A stretch of DNA of 64,000 nucleotides. It comes from Ferrimonas futtsuensis DSM 18154. Its GTDB lineage: Bacteria > Pseudomonadota > Gammaproteobacteria > Enterobacterales > Shewanellaceae. Shown piece after piece: positions 21,917 through 33,274 of this stretch. Position 1 is the first letter of the stretch, and each line of letters starts with the position of its first letter. The stretch covers positions 248,001 to 312,000 of the forward strand of contig NZ_AUGL01000002.1 in assembly GCF_000422645.1 (NCBI RefSeq), given 5' to 3'. The notes beneath the pieces were generated by a model. The model did no database searches and was not told where the DNA came from. It saw only the letters and a program-made list of their open reading frames with translations. A program made the position numbers and the translations under genes.

Positions 21917-22423
21917 ATGGCATATAATAAGAAAAAGCCACTCAAAGAGTTGGACAGAATCGACCGCAACATCCTTAATGAACTGCAGAAGGATGGCCGC
22001 ATCTCCAACGTTGAACTGTCCAAGCGCGTAGGCTTGAGCCCCACTCCCTGTCTGGAGCGGGTGAAGCGCCTCGAGCGTCAGGGTTTCATTCAGGGCTACA
22101 CCGCACTGGTTAACCCCCACTACCTGGGCGCCTCTTTGCTGGTTTATGTGGAGATCACCCTCAATCGTGACTCCCCGGACGTGTTTGATAAGTTCAATCA
22201 CTCCGTTATGGCTCTGGAAGACATCCAGGAGTGCCACCTGGTATCCGGCGATTTCGACTACCTGCTGAAAACCCGCGTAAGTGACATGTCCGCTTACCGT
22301 CAGCTGCTGTCCGACACGCTGCTGAAGCTCCCCGGTGTGAAAGACACCCGCACCTATGTGGTGATGGAGGAGGTCAAGCAGACCAGCCGGGTTCAGATCA
22401 GCCAGACCAGCGTCCCAGCCTGA
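21917..22423 (+). CDS. lrp: Leucine-responsive regulatory protein
   Basis: Global Lrp/AsnC-family regulator. 168 aa: N-terminal winged helix-turn-helix (about residues 10-65, LDRIDRNILNELQKDGRISN and KRVGLSPTPCLERVKRLE) and a C-terminal RAM ligand domain (about 75-155). It matches true Lrp rather than AsnC-type paralogues in length and in the HTH sequence. Ribosome site AAGGAAG is well placed before the ATG. Upstream of ftsK, the conserved E. coli-like order. A weak hairpin terminator follows. Confidence 0.97.
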   Translation: MAYNKKKPLKELDRIDRNILNELQKDGRISNVELSKRVGLSPTPCLERVKRLERQGFIQGYTALVNPHYLGASLLVYVEITLNRDSPDVFDKFNHSVMALEDIQECHLVSGDFDYLLKTRVSDMSAYRQLLSDTLLKLPGVKDTRTYVVMEEVKQTSRVQISQTSVPA

Positions 22424-22442
22424 TCCTCGGGAAACCCCCAGC

Positions 22443-22475
22443 CAACAGTGCCTCCAGCGGAGGCATTGTTGCGTT
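22443..22475 (+). terminator. Hairpin after lrp
   Basis: A 13-bp stem with one G-T wobble (22443-22455 / 22459-22471) around AGC. The following sequence GCGTTTAGG is only slightly T-rich, so it may be a weak terminator. Confidence 0.55.
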
Positions 22476-22584
22476 TAGGCCCAAGAAAGCCCCGCCAATA
22501 ACTGTATAGATAACCATGCATCCGCCGCCATTGTCTGATATGGTAGGCTTCTCTATTGAATCTGCGAGAAAAAAGGGTCACGCC

Positions 22585-25197
22585 TTGAGTGAGCAAGAGA
22601 CTGCGCCACGCACTCTAAACGGCATTCAGCGATTACTGGAACTGGGGTTGATTCTCTGTTGTGCCCTGGCTCTCTACCTCCTTGCCGCCCTGGGAAGCTT
22701 CCATCCGGCGGATCCGGGCTGGAGCCAAACCGCCTGGGACGGGCAGGTGCACAATACCATGGGACGGGTCGGCGCCTGGCTGGCAGACCTGCTGTATTTC
22801 GCTTTTGGCATCAGTGCCTGGGCCATTCCGGTGCTGACTGCAGGCATAGGCTGGCTGATGTTCCGTCGCAGCTACCACCTTGTTGAGATTGACTACTTCT
22901 CCGTGGCCCTGCGCATCGTCGGCCTGCTGCTGATGTTGCTTGGCTTCGCCACCCTGGCCTCCATCAATGCCGATGACATCTACTACTTCTCCGCTGGCGG
23001 GGTGATTGGTGATGTGATTCGCGATGCCATGCTGCCCTATTTCAACCTGATGGGCACCACCTTGCTGCTGCTCTGTTTCATCGGTGCGGGTTTCACCCTG
23101 TTCACCGGCCTGAGCTGGGTGACTGTGGTGGAGGCGGTGGGTGCCGGTGTTATCAAGGCGCTGCTGTGGCTCTGGGCCCTGCCGGGCAGGATGCTCAACC
23201 GTGACAAAGGGGCGCCGACGCCGCCCGAGGACGACATTCTGTCCCTGGCCAAAAAGCACAAAGAGCCCGCCTTTGGCGGTGCCACTCCAGCCTACGCTAC
23301 TTCAGCCGTCTCGGCGGACCTGGACCGAGAAGCGGAGAGTGAGGATGAGCCCACCGACTGGCTCGATCGGGTGCCTTTCCTCTACCGTTTCCGTTGGTTC
23401 AACCGTTTCGTAGCCTGGTATGACGAGCGTCGTTACGGGCCGGAAGAGGCGCAGGATGAGCCGCCGCAGTTGTCCTCCAGGGCTGAGCCCCAGGTGGACA
23501 CCGAAAGTCTGTTCGGCGCCCGGACCGAGCCCATGATGGGCGGCGAGCCTCAGCAATCGGAGCCAGTTATGCCAGCCCTAGCCCAGGGATTGGCGCCGGA
23601 AGCAGCAGAGACCGGCATTGTCCCTAAGGCAACCAAACCGAGAAAGGCCGCAAAACCCAAGGGTGAGCCAACCCTGCCCGTAGCTGCACAAGCACAGGCA
23701 GAGGCCCAGACCCTGATGCCCACTTTGGAGCTGCTGGACAGGCCCAACAAGAGTAAGAACCCCATCAGCCGGGACGAGCTGGATCAAATTGCCCGTCTGG
23801 TGGAGCTGAAGCTGGCGGATTTCAGCATCTCTGCCCAGGTGGTGGATGTGCATCCCGGCCCGGTGATCACTCGGTTTGAACTGGACCTGGCCCCCGGGGT
23901 CAAAGTCTCCAAGATCACCAACCTGGCCAAGGACCTGGCTCGGGCCTTGTCTGCGGTCAGCGTACGGGTGGTGGAGGTGATCCCCGGCAAGTCGGTGATT
24001 GGCCTGGAACTGCCCAACAAGCACCGGGAGATCGTCTATCTTCGCGATGTGTTGGGCAGCGACAAGTTCGAGCAGTCCAAATCCAACCTGGCCATGGTGC
24101 TGGGGCAGGACATCGCCGGTTATCCGGTGACCGTGGATCTGGCCAAGATGCCCCACCTGCTGGTGGCCGGTACCACGGGCTCGGGTAAATCGGTGGGGGT
24201 CAACGTGATGATCCTCAGCTTGCTGTACAAGTCCACCCCGGAAGAGGTGCGGCTGATCATGATCGACCCCAAGATGCTGGAGCTGTCGGTCTACGAAGGG
24301 ATTCCTCACCTGTTGTGTGAGGTGGTCACCGACATGAAGGAGGCCTCCAACGCCCTGCGCTGGTGCGTGGGCGAGATGGAGCGCCGCTACAAGCTGATGT
24401 CCGCCCTGGGCGTGCGCAACCTCAAGGGGTTCAACGCCAAGGTGCAGCAGGCCAGAGACGCCGGTGAGCCGCTGACCGATCCCCTGTGGAGCGCAACGGA
24501 CTCCATGGATGTTCAGCCCCCTGAGCTTGAGAAGCTGCCCTCCATTGTGGTGGTGGTGGATGAGTTTGCCGACATGATGATGATCGTCGGCAAGAAGGTG
24601 GAGGAGCTGATCGCCCGTATCGCCCAGAAGGCCCGGGCCGCAGGCATCCATCTGATTCTGGCGACTCAGCGTCCGTCGGTGGATGTGATTACCGGCCTGA
24701 TCAAGGCCAACATCCCCACCCGTATCGCCTTCCAGGTCTCCAGTCGGGTGGATTCCCGCACCATCCTGGATCAACAGGGTGCGGAGCAACTGCTGGGGCA
24801 GGGTGACATGCTTTACCTGCCGCCCGGTACCGGGGTGCCGATGCGGGTCCACGGCGCGTTCGTGGATGACCATGAGGTGCACCGGGTGGTGGCCGACTGG
24901 CGTGCCCGCGGTGAGCCGAATTATATCGAGGAGATTCTCGCCGGCGAGAGCGGCGGGGAACAGGTGCTGCTCCCGGGAGAGAGCGGAGACGCAGAGGGTG
25001 AGAAGGACCCTCTTTACGATGAGGCGGTGGCTTTTGTCATCGAGTCCCGTCGGGCCTCCATCTCCAGTGTTCAGCGTAAGCTGAAGATCGGCTACAACCG
25101 GGCGGCGCGCCTGGTCGAGGAGATGGAGCAGAGTGGGCTGGTGAGCCCTCCGGGCCACAATGGCAACCGTGAGGTGCTGGTGCCCGCCAGAGATTAG
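22585..25197 (+). CDS. ftsK: DNA translocase FtsK
   Basis: Septal DNA pump that aligns chromosome ends and activates XerCD at dif. The start is uncertain: the TTG at 22585 (next residues [18 protein letters not shown]) has AAAAAAGGG upstream and fits homologues; in-frame ATGs at 22516 and 22540 add about 15-23 residues. From the TTG it is 870 aa, with a 4TM N-terminal domain (to about 180), a fairly short Pro/Glu/Ala linker, the alpha/beta motor with Walker [14 protein letters not shown] and Walker [11 protein letters not shown], and a C-terminal gamma winged helix ([20 protein letters not shown]) that reads KOPS. Confidence 0.96.
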   Translation: MSEQETAPRTLNGIQRLLELGLILCCALALYLLAALGSFHPADPGWSQTAWDGQVHNTMGRVGAWLADLLYFAFGISAWAIPVLTAGIGWLMFRRSYHLVEIDYFSVALRIVGLLLMLLGFATLASINADDIYYFSAGGVIGDVIRDAMLPYFNLMGTTLLLLCFIGAGFTLFTGLSWVTVVEAVGAGVIKALLWLWALPGRMLNRDKGAPTPPEDDILSLAKKHKEPAFGGATPAYATSAVSADLDREAESEDEPTDWLDRVPFLYRFRWFNRFVAWYDERRYGPEEAQDEPPQLSSRAEPQVDTESLFGARTEPMMGGEPQQSEPVMPALAQGLAPEAAETGIVPKATKPRKAAKPKGEPTLPVAAQAQAEAQTLMPTLELLDRPNKSKNPISRDELDQIARLVELKLADFSISAQVVDVHPGPVITRFELDLAPGVKVSKITNLAKDLARALSAVSVRVVEVIPGKSVIGLELPNKHREIVYLRDVLGSDKFEQSKSNLAMVLGQDIAGYPVTVDLAKMPHLLVAGTTGSGKSVGVNVMILSLLYKSTPEEVRLIMIDPKMLELSVYEGIPHLLCEVVTDMKEASNALRWCVGEMERRYKLMSALGVRNLKGFNAKVQQARDAGEPLTDPLWSATDSMDVQPPELEKLPSIVVVVDEFADMMMIVGKKVEELIARIAQKARAAGIHLILATQRPSVDVITGLIKANIPTRIAFQVSSRVDSRTILDQQGAEQLLGQGDMLYLPPGTGVPMRVHGAFVDDHEVHRVVADWRARGEPNYIEEILAGESGGEQVLLPGESGDAEGEKDPLYDEAVAFVIESRRASISSVQRKLKIGYNRAARLVEEMEQSGLVSPPGHNGNREVLVPARD

Positions 25198-25265
25198 ACA
25201 CGATGCCCGGGGAGAGGCGATGGCGCAACGCTCTCCAGCATGGGCATCCCCTCCAGAGAGGAATT

Positions 25266-25865
25266 ATGAAAAGACTGTTTTTGGCAGTGGCCTTGCTGCC
25301 TGCTCTGGCTCATGCCGGGGCCGAAGAGAACCTGAAACAGAAGCTGGCACAGCTGGAAAGCTTCCAGGCGGGTTTCAGTCAGCAGGTATTCGACGACCAG
25401 GGTGAGCTGATCCAGGAGGGCGAAGGCCGTCTGGCGGTGAGCTCCCCCGACCGCTTCCGTTGGCAACTGACCGCACCCGAGGAGAGTCTGGTGGTGGCCG
25501 ATGGCAGTGCCGTCTGGGTATACGACCCGCTGATGGAGGCGGTGTCCGTCTATCGTCAGGATGACGCCATCGCCCAGACGCCGCTGACCATACTGACCCG
25601 TACCGATGACGAGGCCTGGAGCCAGTATCGCTTCAGTCAGAATGAGCAGTGCTTCGACGCCGAGCCCATCAGCGAAGAGAGCCACATTCGCCGCATGTCC
25701 GTCTGCTTCCAGGGTGACAGCATTGCCTCTCTGGCGATGCTGGACAGCCAGGCGGTGCGCAGTGAATTTACCCTGTCCGATTTCAGCTCTGATGCTGTGG
25801 CCGCGGACCAGTTCCAGTTTACGGCGCCAGAGGGCACCGAGATCGACGATCAGCGCGGCCAATGA
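25266..25865 (+). CDS. lolA: Outer membrane lipoprotein carrier protein LolA
   Basis: Periplasmic chaperone that carries lipoproteins from LolCDE to LolB. The start is the ATG at 25266 behind GAGAGGAATT, giving a 199-aa precursor with signal peptide [17 protein letters not shown]. An in-frame start at 25203 would hide the signal peptide and is rejected. The core has [19 protein letters not shown] and [20 protein letters not shown], typical of LolA. Its stop overlaps the rarA start (ATGA). A second, divergent LolA-like protein occurs in the pigment cluster at 60005. Confidence 0.95.
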   Translation: MKRLFLAVALLPALAHAGAEENLKQKLAQLESFQAGFSQQVFDDQGELIQEGEGRLAVSSPDRFRWQLTAPEESLVVADGSAVWVYDPLMEAVSVYRQDDAIAQTPLTILTRTDDEAWSQYRFSQNEQCFDAEPISEESHIRRMSVCFQGDSIASLAMLDSQAVRSEFTLSDFSSDAVAADQFQFTAPEGTEIDDQRGQ

Positions 25866-27182
25866 GCAGCCTGAGCCTGGACTTTAGCCCGGACTTTCGT
25901 CCTCTGGCGGCGCGAATGCGCCCGGAGAAACTGGAACACTATATCGGCCAGGAGCACCTGTTTGCCCCCGGCAAACCGTTGCGCCAGGCACTGGAAGCGG
26001 GCCGAGCCCACTCCATGATCCTCTGGGGGCCACCAGGTACCGGCAAGACCACCCTGGCAGAGCTGGTCGCCAGCTACTCCAACGCCCACGTAGAGCGGAT
26101 CTCCGCAGTGACTTCCGGGGTCAAGGAGATTCGTGAGGCGATCGCCAAGGCCAAGGAGGTGGCTCAGGCCCAGGGACGGCGCACCCTGCTGTTTGTGGAC
26201 GAGGTCCACAGGTTCAACAAGAGCCAGCAAGATGCGTTTTTGCCCTTCATCGAAGATGGCACGGTGATCTTCATCGGCGCCACCACGGAAAATCCCTCTT
26301 TCGAAGTGAACAGCGCGTTGCTCTCCCGGGCCAGGGTCTATGTGATCAGAAAGCTGGGCGCCGAAGCAATCACGCGCATTCTCAGCGATGCCCTGACCGA
26401 CGCTGACAGGGGGCTGGGCAAGCTCAAGCTCACCATGGCCGATGAGGTGCTGACCGCCCTGGCCACCCTGGTGGACGGAGACGCCCGCCGCGCCCTGAAT
26501 CTGCTGGAGTTGATGGCGGACATGAGTGAGGACGGCCTCCTCACCCAGGAGATGCTGATCCAGGTTGCCGGAGAACCGGTGGCCCGGTTCGACAACAAGG
26601 GCGATCAGTTCTATGACCTGATCTCCGCTGTGCACAAGTCGGTGCGCGGCTCCAACCCGGATGCGGCCCTCTACTGGTACTGCCGTATCCTCGAGGGGGG
26701 CGGCGATCCCCTGTATGTGGCCCGGCGCTGCCTGGCCATCGCCTCCGAAGATGTGGGCAACGCCGATCCCAGAGCCATGGAGGTGGCCCTGAACGCCTGG
26801 GACTGTTTCCACCGGGTCGGTCCGGCGGAAGGGGAGCGGGCCATCGCCCAGGCCCTGGTGTATCTGGCGGCGGCGCCCAAGAGCAATGCGGTCTACACCG
26901 CCTTCAAGGCTGCACGGCTGCGGGCTCGGGAGACCGGCCACCTGGAGGTGCCGGTGCACCTGCGCAATGCCCCCACCAAGCTGATGAAGGAGCTCGGGCA
27001 CGGCGCCGAGTACCGCTACGCCCATGATGAGCCCGGTGCCTACGCTGCCGGTGAGGTCTATCTGCCGCCGGAGCTGGAACAGGAGAAGTTCTACCAGCCT
27101 GCTGATAGAGGCCTGGAGAGGAAGATCAAAGAGAAACTCAATCAGTTGGCGGAAATGGATCGCCAAAGTGGGAACAAACGCT

Positions 27183-27190
<8 letters not shown>
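25862..27190 (+). CDS. rarA: Replication-associated recombination protein A (AAA+ ATPase)
   Basis: Clamp-loader-like ATPase (also called MgsA) acting at stalled replication forks. 442 aa. It opens with [20 protein letters not shown] and [14 protein letters not shown]; Walker [17 protein letters not shown], Walker [21 protein letters not shown], sensor 1 [13 protein letters not shown]. The C-terminal MgsA tetramerisation region is intact. Co-translated with lolA (4-base overlap) and crcB (8-base overlap); lolA-rarA-(crcB)-serS is a conserved run. Confidence 0.97.
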
Positions 27191-28858
<1,668 letters not shown>

Positions 28859-28882
28859 TCGAAAGCGTCCGCATTTTTGCAG

Positions 28883-28910
28883 AAGCCCGGCCTTGAGCCG
28901 GGCTTTTTTG
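28883..28910 (+). terminator. Terminator of the serS operon
   Basis: Stem AAGCCCGGC / GCCGGGCTT (28883-28891 / 28897-28905) followed by a T run. Confidence 0.92.
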
Positions 28911-28913
28911 CGT

Positions 28914-29105
28914 TTAAGGCTTAGGGCTTTCCTTGTTTTCCAGCTGTTTTAGCCGTTGCCTCAGGGCAACCACTTCGCTCAGCAAGGCGGAGAACACCAG
29001 CACCATGATGGAGATGATGGAGAGTTCGCCGCTGGAGTAACTGTCGTAGCGCATTACCGTATAGACCACGGCGGTCAACAACAGGACCAGGGTGGAGATC
29101 AGCAT
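28914..29105 (-). CDS. Small membrane protein of unknown function (63 aa)
   Basis: Begins MLISTLVLLLTAVVYTVMRY. Two hydrophobic segments (about residues 2-18 and 29-45) are joined by a short polar turn, then a charged C-terminal helix (RQRLKQLENKE). It resembles small two-helix inner-membrane proteins found singly beside serS in related bacteria, but I cannot name a family. It is convergent with serS and uses sequence right after the serS terminator. Coding is supported by the clear hydrophobic pattern; moderate confidence it is real. Confidence 0.55.
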   Translation of the reverse strand: MLISTLVLLLTAVVYTVMRYDSYSSGELSIISIMVLVFSALLSEVVALRQRLKQLENKESPKP

Positions 29106-29202
29106 GGCCAGGCCTCTCCTGTGCAGGGGGATACTCTGATAATAGACGCCTATCGAGCAGATAGCATAGATTCACCAGTGAGTTACAGCTTTTGCAGAGG
29201 CA

Positions 29203-29229
29203 AAGAGAAAGAGGCGCACAAGCGCCTCT
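29203..29229 (-). terminator. Terminator of the TonB-dependent receptor gene
   Basis: Stem AGAGGCGC / GCGCCTCT (29210-29217 / 29222-29229) with an ACAA loop; on the minus strand it leads into a mixed U/C run (TTTCTCTTTG). Confidence 0.7.
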
Positions 29230-29258
29230 GATTGAAGAGGTTAGTCCGCGAAGGGCGC

Positions 29259-31376
29259 TTAGAAGCGTATCTTGGCACCCAGATTCAGCGTGGTGCCCAG
29301 CCCCTTGGTGTTGTAGCCACCATAGGTGTACGCTTGCGAGGTGGCGGGGTAGTAATCCTCGTTGAACAGATTCTCGATGCCAGCAAACAGCTCCCAGTTG
29401 CCCAGCTGGTAGCGGCTGCTCAGGTTGAACAGATCGTAGCTGTCGATGGGACCCTGATCGCCTACGTACTTGCCATCGACGGGGTCGAATCTGTCGCGGC
29501 TGCCCACATGCAGGTAGGTCAGTGACAATTTGGCGTTGTCCACTGGTCGCCAGTCCAGGAAGGCGGTCAGCTTGGGCGCGGAAATCTGCCTGGCCCCCAG
29601 GTAGACATCCTTGTCGGTGTCCTTGCCCTCAACCCAGCTGTAGGTGGCCCCCAAAGACAGACTGTCGTCGACGGCGTAGTCCAGGCTGGCTTCATACCCC
29701 CAGATCTTCTGCGGGGCGCGCACGGGCATGTAGACGCCGGTGTTGGGATCGAATGTGTTGGAGGTGCCCAACTCCGAGGTGCTGCGGTAGGCGGCCAGGC
29801 TGAACATCAGGTCGTCAAACTGGCTGCTGAAACCCACCTCGTAGTTGTCGATGATGGACGCTTCGGTGCGAATATCGCTGATGTCGGTCACGGTGGCGGT
29901 GCGCAGCAGCCGGCCAATGTCGGAGATGTCGGCGCCCTGAGAGTAGTTGGCAAAGGGGGAGAAGCGTTCGTCGGCCATGTACCTCAGGCCGACGTTGTAG
30001 GTGGTGGCCCGGTATTCCAGCTTGCCTCCGGTGACATCCATGGGAATGGAGCAGACGTCGGCGCTGCGGCACAATTTCAGGGTCTGATAGTCGTTTACGT
30101 CCAGATCAATGCTCTCTTTGCGTACCCCTGCCTTTAACACCCAGTCATCGGCGATGATCCACTTGGTCTGGAGGAAGAACGCCAGGTTGCTCATGTCCAT
30201 CTCAGGTACCCAGATCCGGCCATCGACCAGAGGCTGGGAGGTGACATCATTGAGCAGGTCAGCGCCGTAGATAAAGGTGCCCTCTATCTGGTCCCACTCA
30301 AGCTGGCTGTTGAATGTGGCTCTGAAGCCTCGTTTTTCTGATTTGATGTAGGACTGCCCACCGGCGTAACCCTCATCGGGGTTGGCGAGGACCGGAGAGT
30401 AGAAGAAGACGTTCTCAATTTTCTGCCAGTAGCCATCCAGAGTCATGTCGGTATTGCTGAACACCTCAAAATCTTGGTACTGAAGCATGGCGTTATGATT
30501 ACCCCGGGGTCCCTGGGGTTCACCTGGATTGGGTTCGCCAGAGGTGTTCTTAATTGCGTAGGTTTTTATGCCAGCATTGATATCGCCAACGACATCAACC
30601 AGATCGGCGTCCATCTGGGATTCATAGTAGTTGTAGGTCAGCTGAAGGGACTTGTCGTCGTCAAACTGGTAGGCGAGTTTGGTGAAGTAGTTTTGGGCCA
30701 CGCTTTCCGATATGCCGTACTTGGTGCCGATGATGTCGCCTTCAGCGTCGCGCTGTACGCCATTTTCCTCTCTCACCGCCGACAGCACGTAGCTGAACTG
30801 ATTCACCGACCCGTTCAGTCCTCCCTCCAGTCGGTGTCCCTGACTGTCTTCCAGTTTCACCAGACTGGCTCGGCTGGAGAGACCCAGTTCCACCTGATGT
30901 TCCTTGCCTGGCTTTTTGGTGATGTAGTTGATGATGCCCCCTGCCGCGCCGTTGCCGTAGATTGAGGTTGCTCCCTTGATCACTTCGATCCTCTCGATCA
31001 CCGAGGGGTCCAATGTCCGCACCCCCAGGGCGCCGTTGCGCAGGGGCGTGGATTGGGGCACGCCGTCAATCATCACTAGTGCGGCTCGGCCTCGCAGAGT
31101 CTGGCCAGAGTTACTGCTGCTGCCGGTGGAGGGCGCCATTCCGGGCACCCGAATGGCCAGCATATTCTGAAGTTCTGAGCTGACCTGCAGATCATCTTGA
31201 AGCTGTTCTGCGGTCACAATGGTGATGGAGGCGGGGACTTCGTCAATGCTTTCGATGATCCTGCTGCCGGTCACCACAATCCGTTCGATATTCTCGCTGT
31301 CCGGCACACTGGCATTGGCCAGAGCGAGGGTGGGAAGCGCCAGGGTTACGCAGAGGGATAGGTAGGATTTGTGCAT
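29259..31376 (-). CDS. TonB-dependent outer-membrane receptor, probably for an iron complex
   Basis: 705 aa with signal peptide MHKSYLSLCVTLALPTLALA. A TonB box-like segment (ERIVVTGSRI) starts the mature part, followed by the plug domain (to about 165; VIERIEVIKGATSIYGNGAAGG) and a beta barrel ending in aromatic Phe (LNLGAKIRF). Sequence type is close to siderophore receptors of the FepA/IrgA/CirA kind, but the ligand cannot be fixed. It has its own terminator and a promoter with a Fur-like box, which supports iron-repressed expression. No siderophore synthesis or ABC importer gene is adjacent. Confidence 0.9.
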   Translation of the reverse strand: MHKSYLSLCVTLALPTLALANASVPDSENIERIVVTGSRIIESIDEVPASITIVTAEQLQDDLQVSSELQNMLAIRVPGMAPSTGSSSNSGQTLRGRAALVMIDGVPQSTPLRNGALGVRTLDPSVIERIEVIKGATSIYGNGAAGGIINYITKKPGKEHQVELGLSSRASLVKLEDSQGHRLEGGLNGSVNQFSYVLSAVREENGVQRDAEGDIIGTKYGISESVAQNYFTKLAYQFDDDKSLQLTYNYYESQMDADLVDVVGDINAGIKTYAIKNTSGEPNPGEPQGPRGNHNAMLQYQDFEVFSNTDMTLDGYWQKIENVFFYSPVLANPDEGYAGGQSYIKSEKRGFRATFNSQLEWDQIEGTFIYGADLLNDVTSQPLVDGRIWVPEMDMSNLAFFLQTKWIIADDWVLKAGVRKESIDLDVNDYQTLKLCRSADVCSIPMDVTGGKLEYRATTYNVGLRYMADERFSPFANYSQGADISDIGRLLRTATVTDISDIRTEASIIDNYEVGFSSQFDDLMFSLAAYRSTSELGTSNTFDPNTGVYMPVRAPQKIWGYEASLDYAVDDSLSLGATYSWVEGKDTDKDVYLGARQISAPKLTAFLDWRPVDNAKLSLTYLHVGSRDRFDPVDGKYVGDQGPIDSYDLFNLSSRYQLGNWELFAGIENLFNEDYYPATSQAYTYGGYNTKGLGTTLNLGAKIRF

Positions 31377-31412
31377 GGGTTACAACCTTAAACAATGGCT
31401 AAAAACCGCGCC

Positions 31413-31441
31413 ATATTACTCACAAATCCTTCAAATGCAAA
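31413..31441 (-). promoter_or_regulatory. Predicted promoter of the TonB-dependent receptor
   Basis: Minus-strand -35 TTTGCA (31436-31441) and -10 TAATAT (31413-31418) separated by 17 bases, about 40 bases before the start codon. It directly abuts the Fur-like box. Confidence 0.55.
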
Positions 31442-31442
31442 T

Positions 31443-31461
31443 GAGAATGATCACGATTCGC
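31443..31461. promoter_or_regulatory. Fur-box-like operator
   Basis: GAGAATGATCACGATTCGC matches 13 of 19 positions of the E. coli Fur consensus and lies immediately upstream of the -35 box of the receptor promoter. Confidence 0.6.
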
Positions 31462-31682
31462 AACAATGCAAATCCACATAAAGAGTAAGAGAAAAGCAAT
31501 TTAGAACAGACTGTTACTCGAATAGAGGAGGGGGGGCTCACGCCTCTTCGGCGGGAGGGAGCGCGCAGTAGTCGGATCTGGCCATCTGTCTCCTCCGGTT
31601 ACAACTCTTTGCTGTTGCTGAACTTCCATGGATGGTATAGATCTCTTTTAATGCCTTTTTTTCCCAAGCGCCCTGAGCCTCT
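31462..31682. other. Rest of the divergent intergenic region upstream of the metal-transport operon
   Basis: The full gap from 31377 to 31682 separates the receptor from the plus-strand operon. This part must hold the operon promoter; a TATAGAT-like -10 near 31640 is possible. I searched by eye for a Zur-type dyad and did not find a convincing one. A 68-residue minus-strand reading (31538-31744) overlaps the operon's first gene and is not supported. Confidence 0.35.
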
Positions 31683-31979
31683 ATGTCCATGACCGCCCCA
31701 TCGCTGCGGGCCTTAGCCCTGGTTGTTATGATCTGGACAGCCAATCTGTCGATGTTGGCCTGCCAGGGGCTGAAGGAGGCGCTGCACCACCACGAGGCTG
31801 GTGTGCCCTGTGTTCACGCCCTGCTGATAGACCACTGGTTCCAGGCGACCGGCCTGTCCGCAGTCACCTGGCCGGCTTCGCCTCCGTTTCTGAACAGGGC
31901 GTTGCCGCATTCCCGCCCCCTGGCTCAGCCTGCGATCCAGTACAGAGGCAACCGTGACCCACCCCTCGCTCTGTCGTGA
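31683..31979 (+). CDS. Small His/Cys-containing membrane-type protein at the head of the metal operon
   Basis: 98 aa with an N-terminal hydrophobic segment (LRALALVVMIWTANLSMLAC) and then HHHEAGVPCVHALLIDHW, a cluster of His and Cys suited to metal binding. The rest is low-complexity and Pro-rich. It ends 36 bases before the DUF2796 gene on the same strand. The ribosome site is poor; an alternative start is the second ATG at 31689. It may be the small accessory component of a ZrgABCDE-like system, but I do not recognise a family with certainty. Confidence 0.5.
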   Translation: MSMTAPSLRALALVVMIWTANLSMLACQGLKEALHHHEAGVPCVHALLIDHWFQATGLSAVTWPASPPFLNRALPHSRPLAQPAIQYRGNRDPPLALS

Positions 31980-32015
31980 ACCCACCCTTATTCGATTTAC
32001 AGACGGAGTTTCTCT

Positions 32016-32576
32016 ATGGGAACCAAATCAAAACTGGGTCAGGCCGCCCTGTTGATTGGCTCAGTTCATATGCCGGTCAGTGCTATGGCGTCGGACCATC
32101 AAGGTCATCATCACCACGAATTTCAGGCGCATCAGGCCCACCGGCATGGGGAGGGCTTGCTGACTCTGGTCCAGGACCAGAATCTGGTGCAGATCAGCCT
32201 GGAGGTGGACACTCATTCCCTCTGGGGTTTTGAACATGCCCCGGCCGATGAAGCGCAGTGGGCACAGGTAGAACAGGTGCTGACTCGACTGGAGCAGGGG
32301 CATGCTCTGTTCAGTTTGAATGATCAGGCTCAATGTCGCCCCGACGGCGTCAACCTGAACCGGCCTGAAGGGCTGGACCGTCCTTCGGCGAGTGGTCATA
32401 TGGCCCTGGAAGCAGACTGGCAGTGGCGCTGTGAGAACCCCTCTGCGCTGAACCAGCTTGGGGTGACGCTGTTTGCCCAATTTCCCGATCTGCACTCGCT
32501 GACCGTTCAGCGACTGACCGCTCAGGGCAGTGGTGGTGGCCAGCTCGACCGCCAGCACACCACCCTCAGCTGGTAG
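32016..32576 (+). CDS. DUF2796 (ZrgA-like) exported histidine-rich metal-binding protein
   Basis: 186 aa. An N-terminal signal-like segment (LGQAALLIGSVHMPVSAMA) is followed by a His-rich stretch (SDHQGHHHHEFQAHQAHRHG) and a beta-rich domain that starts GEGLLTLVQDQNLVQISLEV, the DUF2796 pattern. In Vibrio cholerae ZrgA, of this family, takes part in zinc uptake. Here it is followed by an ABC ATPase, an FtsX-like permease and a DUF3299 protein, the same kind of neighbourhood, which makes a zinc role likely though unproven. Confidence 0.85.
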   Translation: MGTKSKLGQAALLIGSVHMPVSAMASDHQGHHHHEFQAHQAHRHGEGLLTLVQDQNLVQISLEVDTHSLWGFEHAPADEAQWAQVEQVLTRLEQGHALFSLNDQAQCRPDGVNLNRPEGLDRPSASGHMALEADWQWRCENPSALNQLGVTLFAQFPDLHSLTVQRLTAQGSGGGQLDRQHTTLSW

Positions 32577-32584
32577 GGGGCACG

Positions 32585-33274
32585 ATGACTCAACTGGCGA
32601 TAGAGGGGCTCAGTTACCGCTGGCCTGGCTCCGGAAGAGAGCTCAGAGTGGATGAGCTTGCACTGAAAACGGGAGAGAGGGTGTTGTTGCAGGGGCCGTC
32701 AGGCAGCGGCAAGTCCACCCTGCTCAACCTGATCAGTGGTGTGCTGTCTGGCTATGGGGGCGGACTCAAGCTGGAGGGGGCAGAGCTTTCGGCCCTGTCA
32801 GCGGTGGGGCGTGATCGCCTGCGGGCGGAGTCCATGGGGATCATCTTTCAGCAGTTCAATCTGCTTCCCTATCTGAATGTGGAAGAGAACGTGCTGATGC
32901 CACTGAAGTTTTCTAAAGAACGCCGACGCAGAGCCGGCAATCCCGCTCGGGAGGCCAGTCGCCTGCTGACCGCCATGGAGCTGGATCAGAGTCTGCATCG
33001 TCAGCCGGTAACTCAGTTGTCCGTTGGGCAGCAGCAGCGGGTGGCGGTGGCCAGGGCACTGATTGGTGCTCCCGGGCTGATTCTGGCGGATGAACCGACC
33101 TCCGCCCTGGATCCCAAGGCCAGGGACAGCTTCCTGTCATTGCTGACGCAGCAGTGCGCCCAGTCAGGCTCTGCCCTGTTGCTGGTCAGTCATGATCCGG
33201 CGCTGGCCCAGGTGGTGGAGCGGGGTTATCGGCTCGAGGTCACTCCCCAGGGTACCGAGGTGCTGCCATGTTAA
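32585..33274 (+). CDS. ABC transporter ATP-binding protein (LolD/MacB-like) of the metal operon
   Basis: 229-aa ATPase with Walker A GPSGSGKSTLLNLISG, Q-loop IIFQQFNLLPYLNVEENV, signature LSVGQQQRVAVARALIG and Walker B LILADEPTSALD. The family (LolD/MacB/FtsE-like) powers MacB/FtsX-type permeases rather than classical metal importers. It starts 8 bases after the DUF2796 gene and overlaps the permease gene by 7 bases, so it is a firm part of this operon. Confidence 0.93.
   Translation: MTQLAIEGLSYRWPGSGRELRVDELALKTGERVLLQGPSGSGKSTLLNLISGVLSGYGGGLKLEGAELSALSAVGRDRLRAESMGIIFQQFNLLPYLNVEENVLMPLKFSKERRRRAGNPAREASRLLTAMELDQSLHRQPVTQLSVGQQQRVAVARALIGAPGLILADEPTSALDPKARDSFLSLLTQQCAQSGSALLLVSHDPALAQVVERGYRLEVTPQGTEVLPC

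Noticed and set aside
31538-31744. 68-residue minus-strand reading before the metal operon
   Set aside because: Overlaps the first operon gene, has no ribosome site and no recognisable domain.
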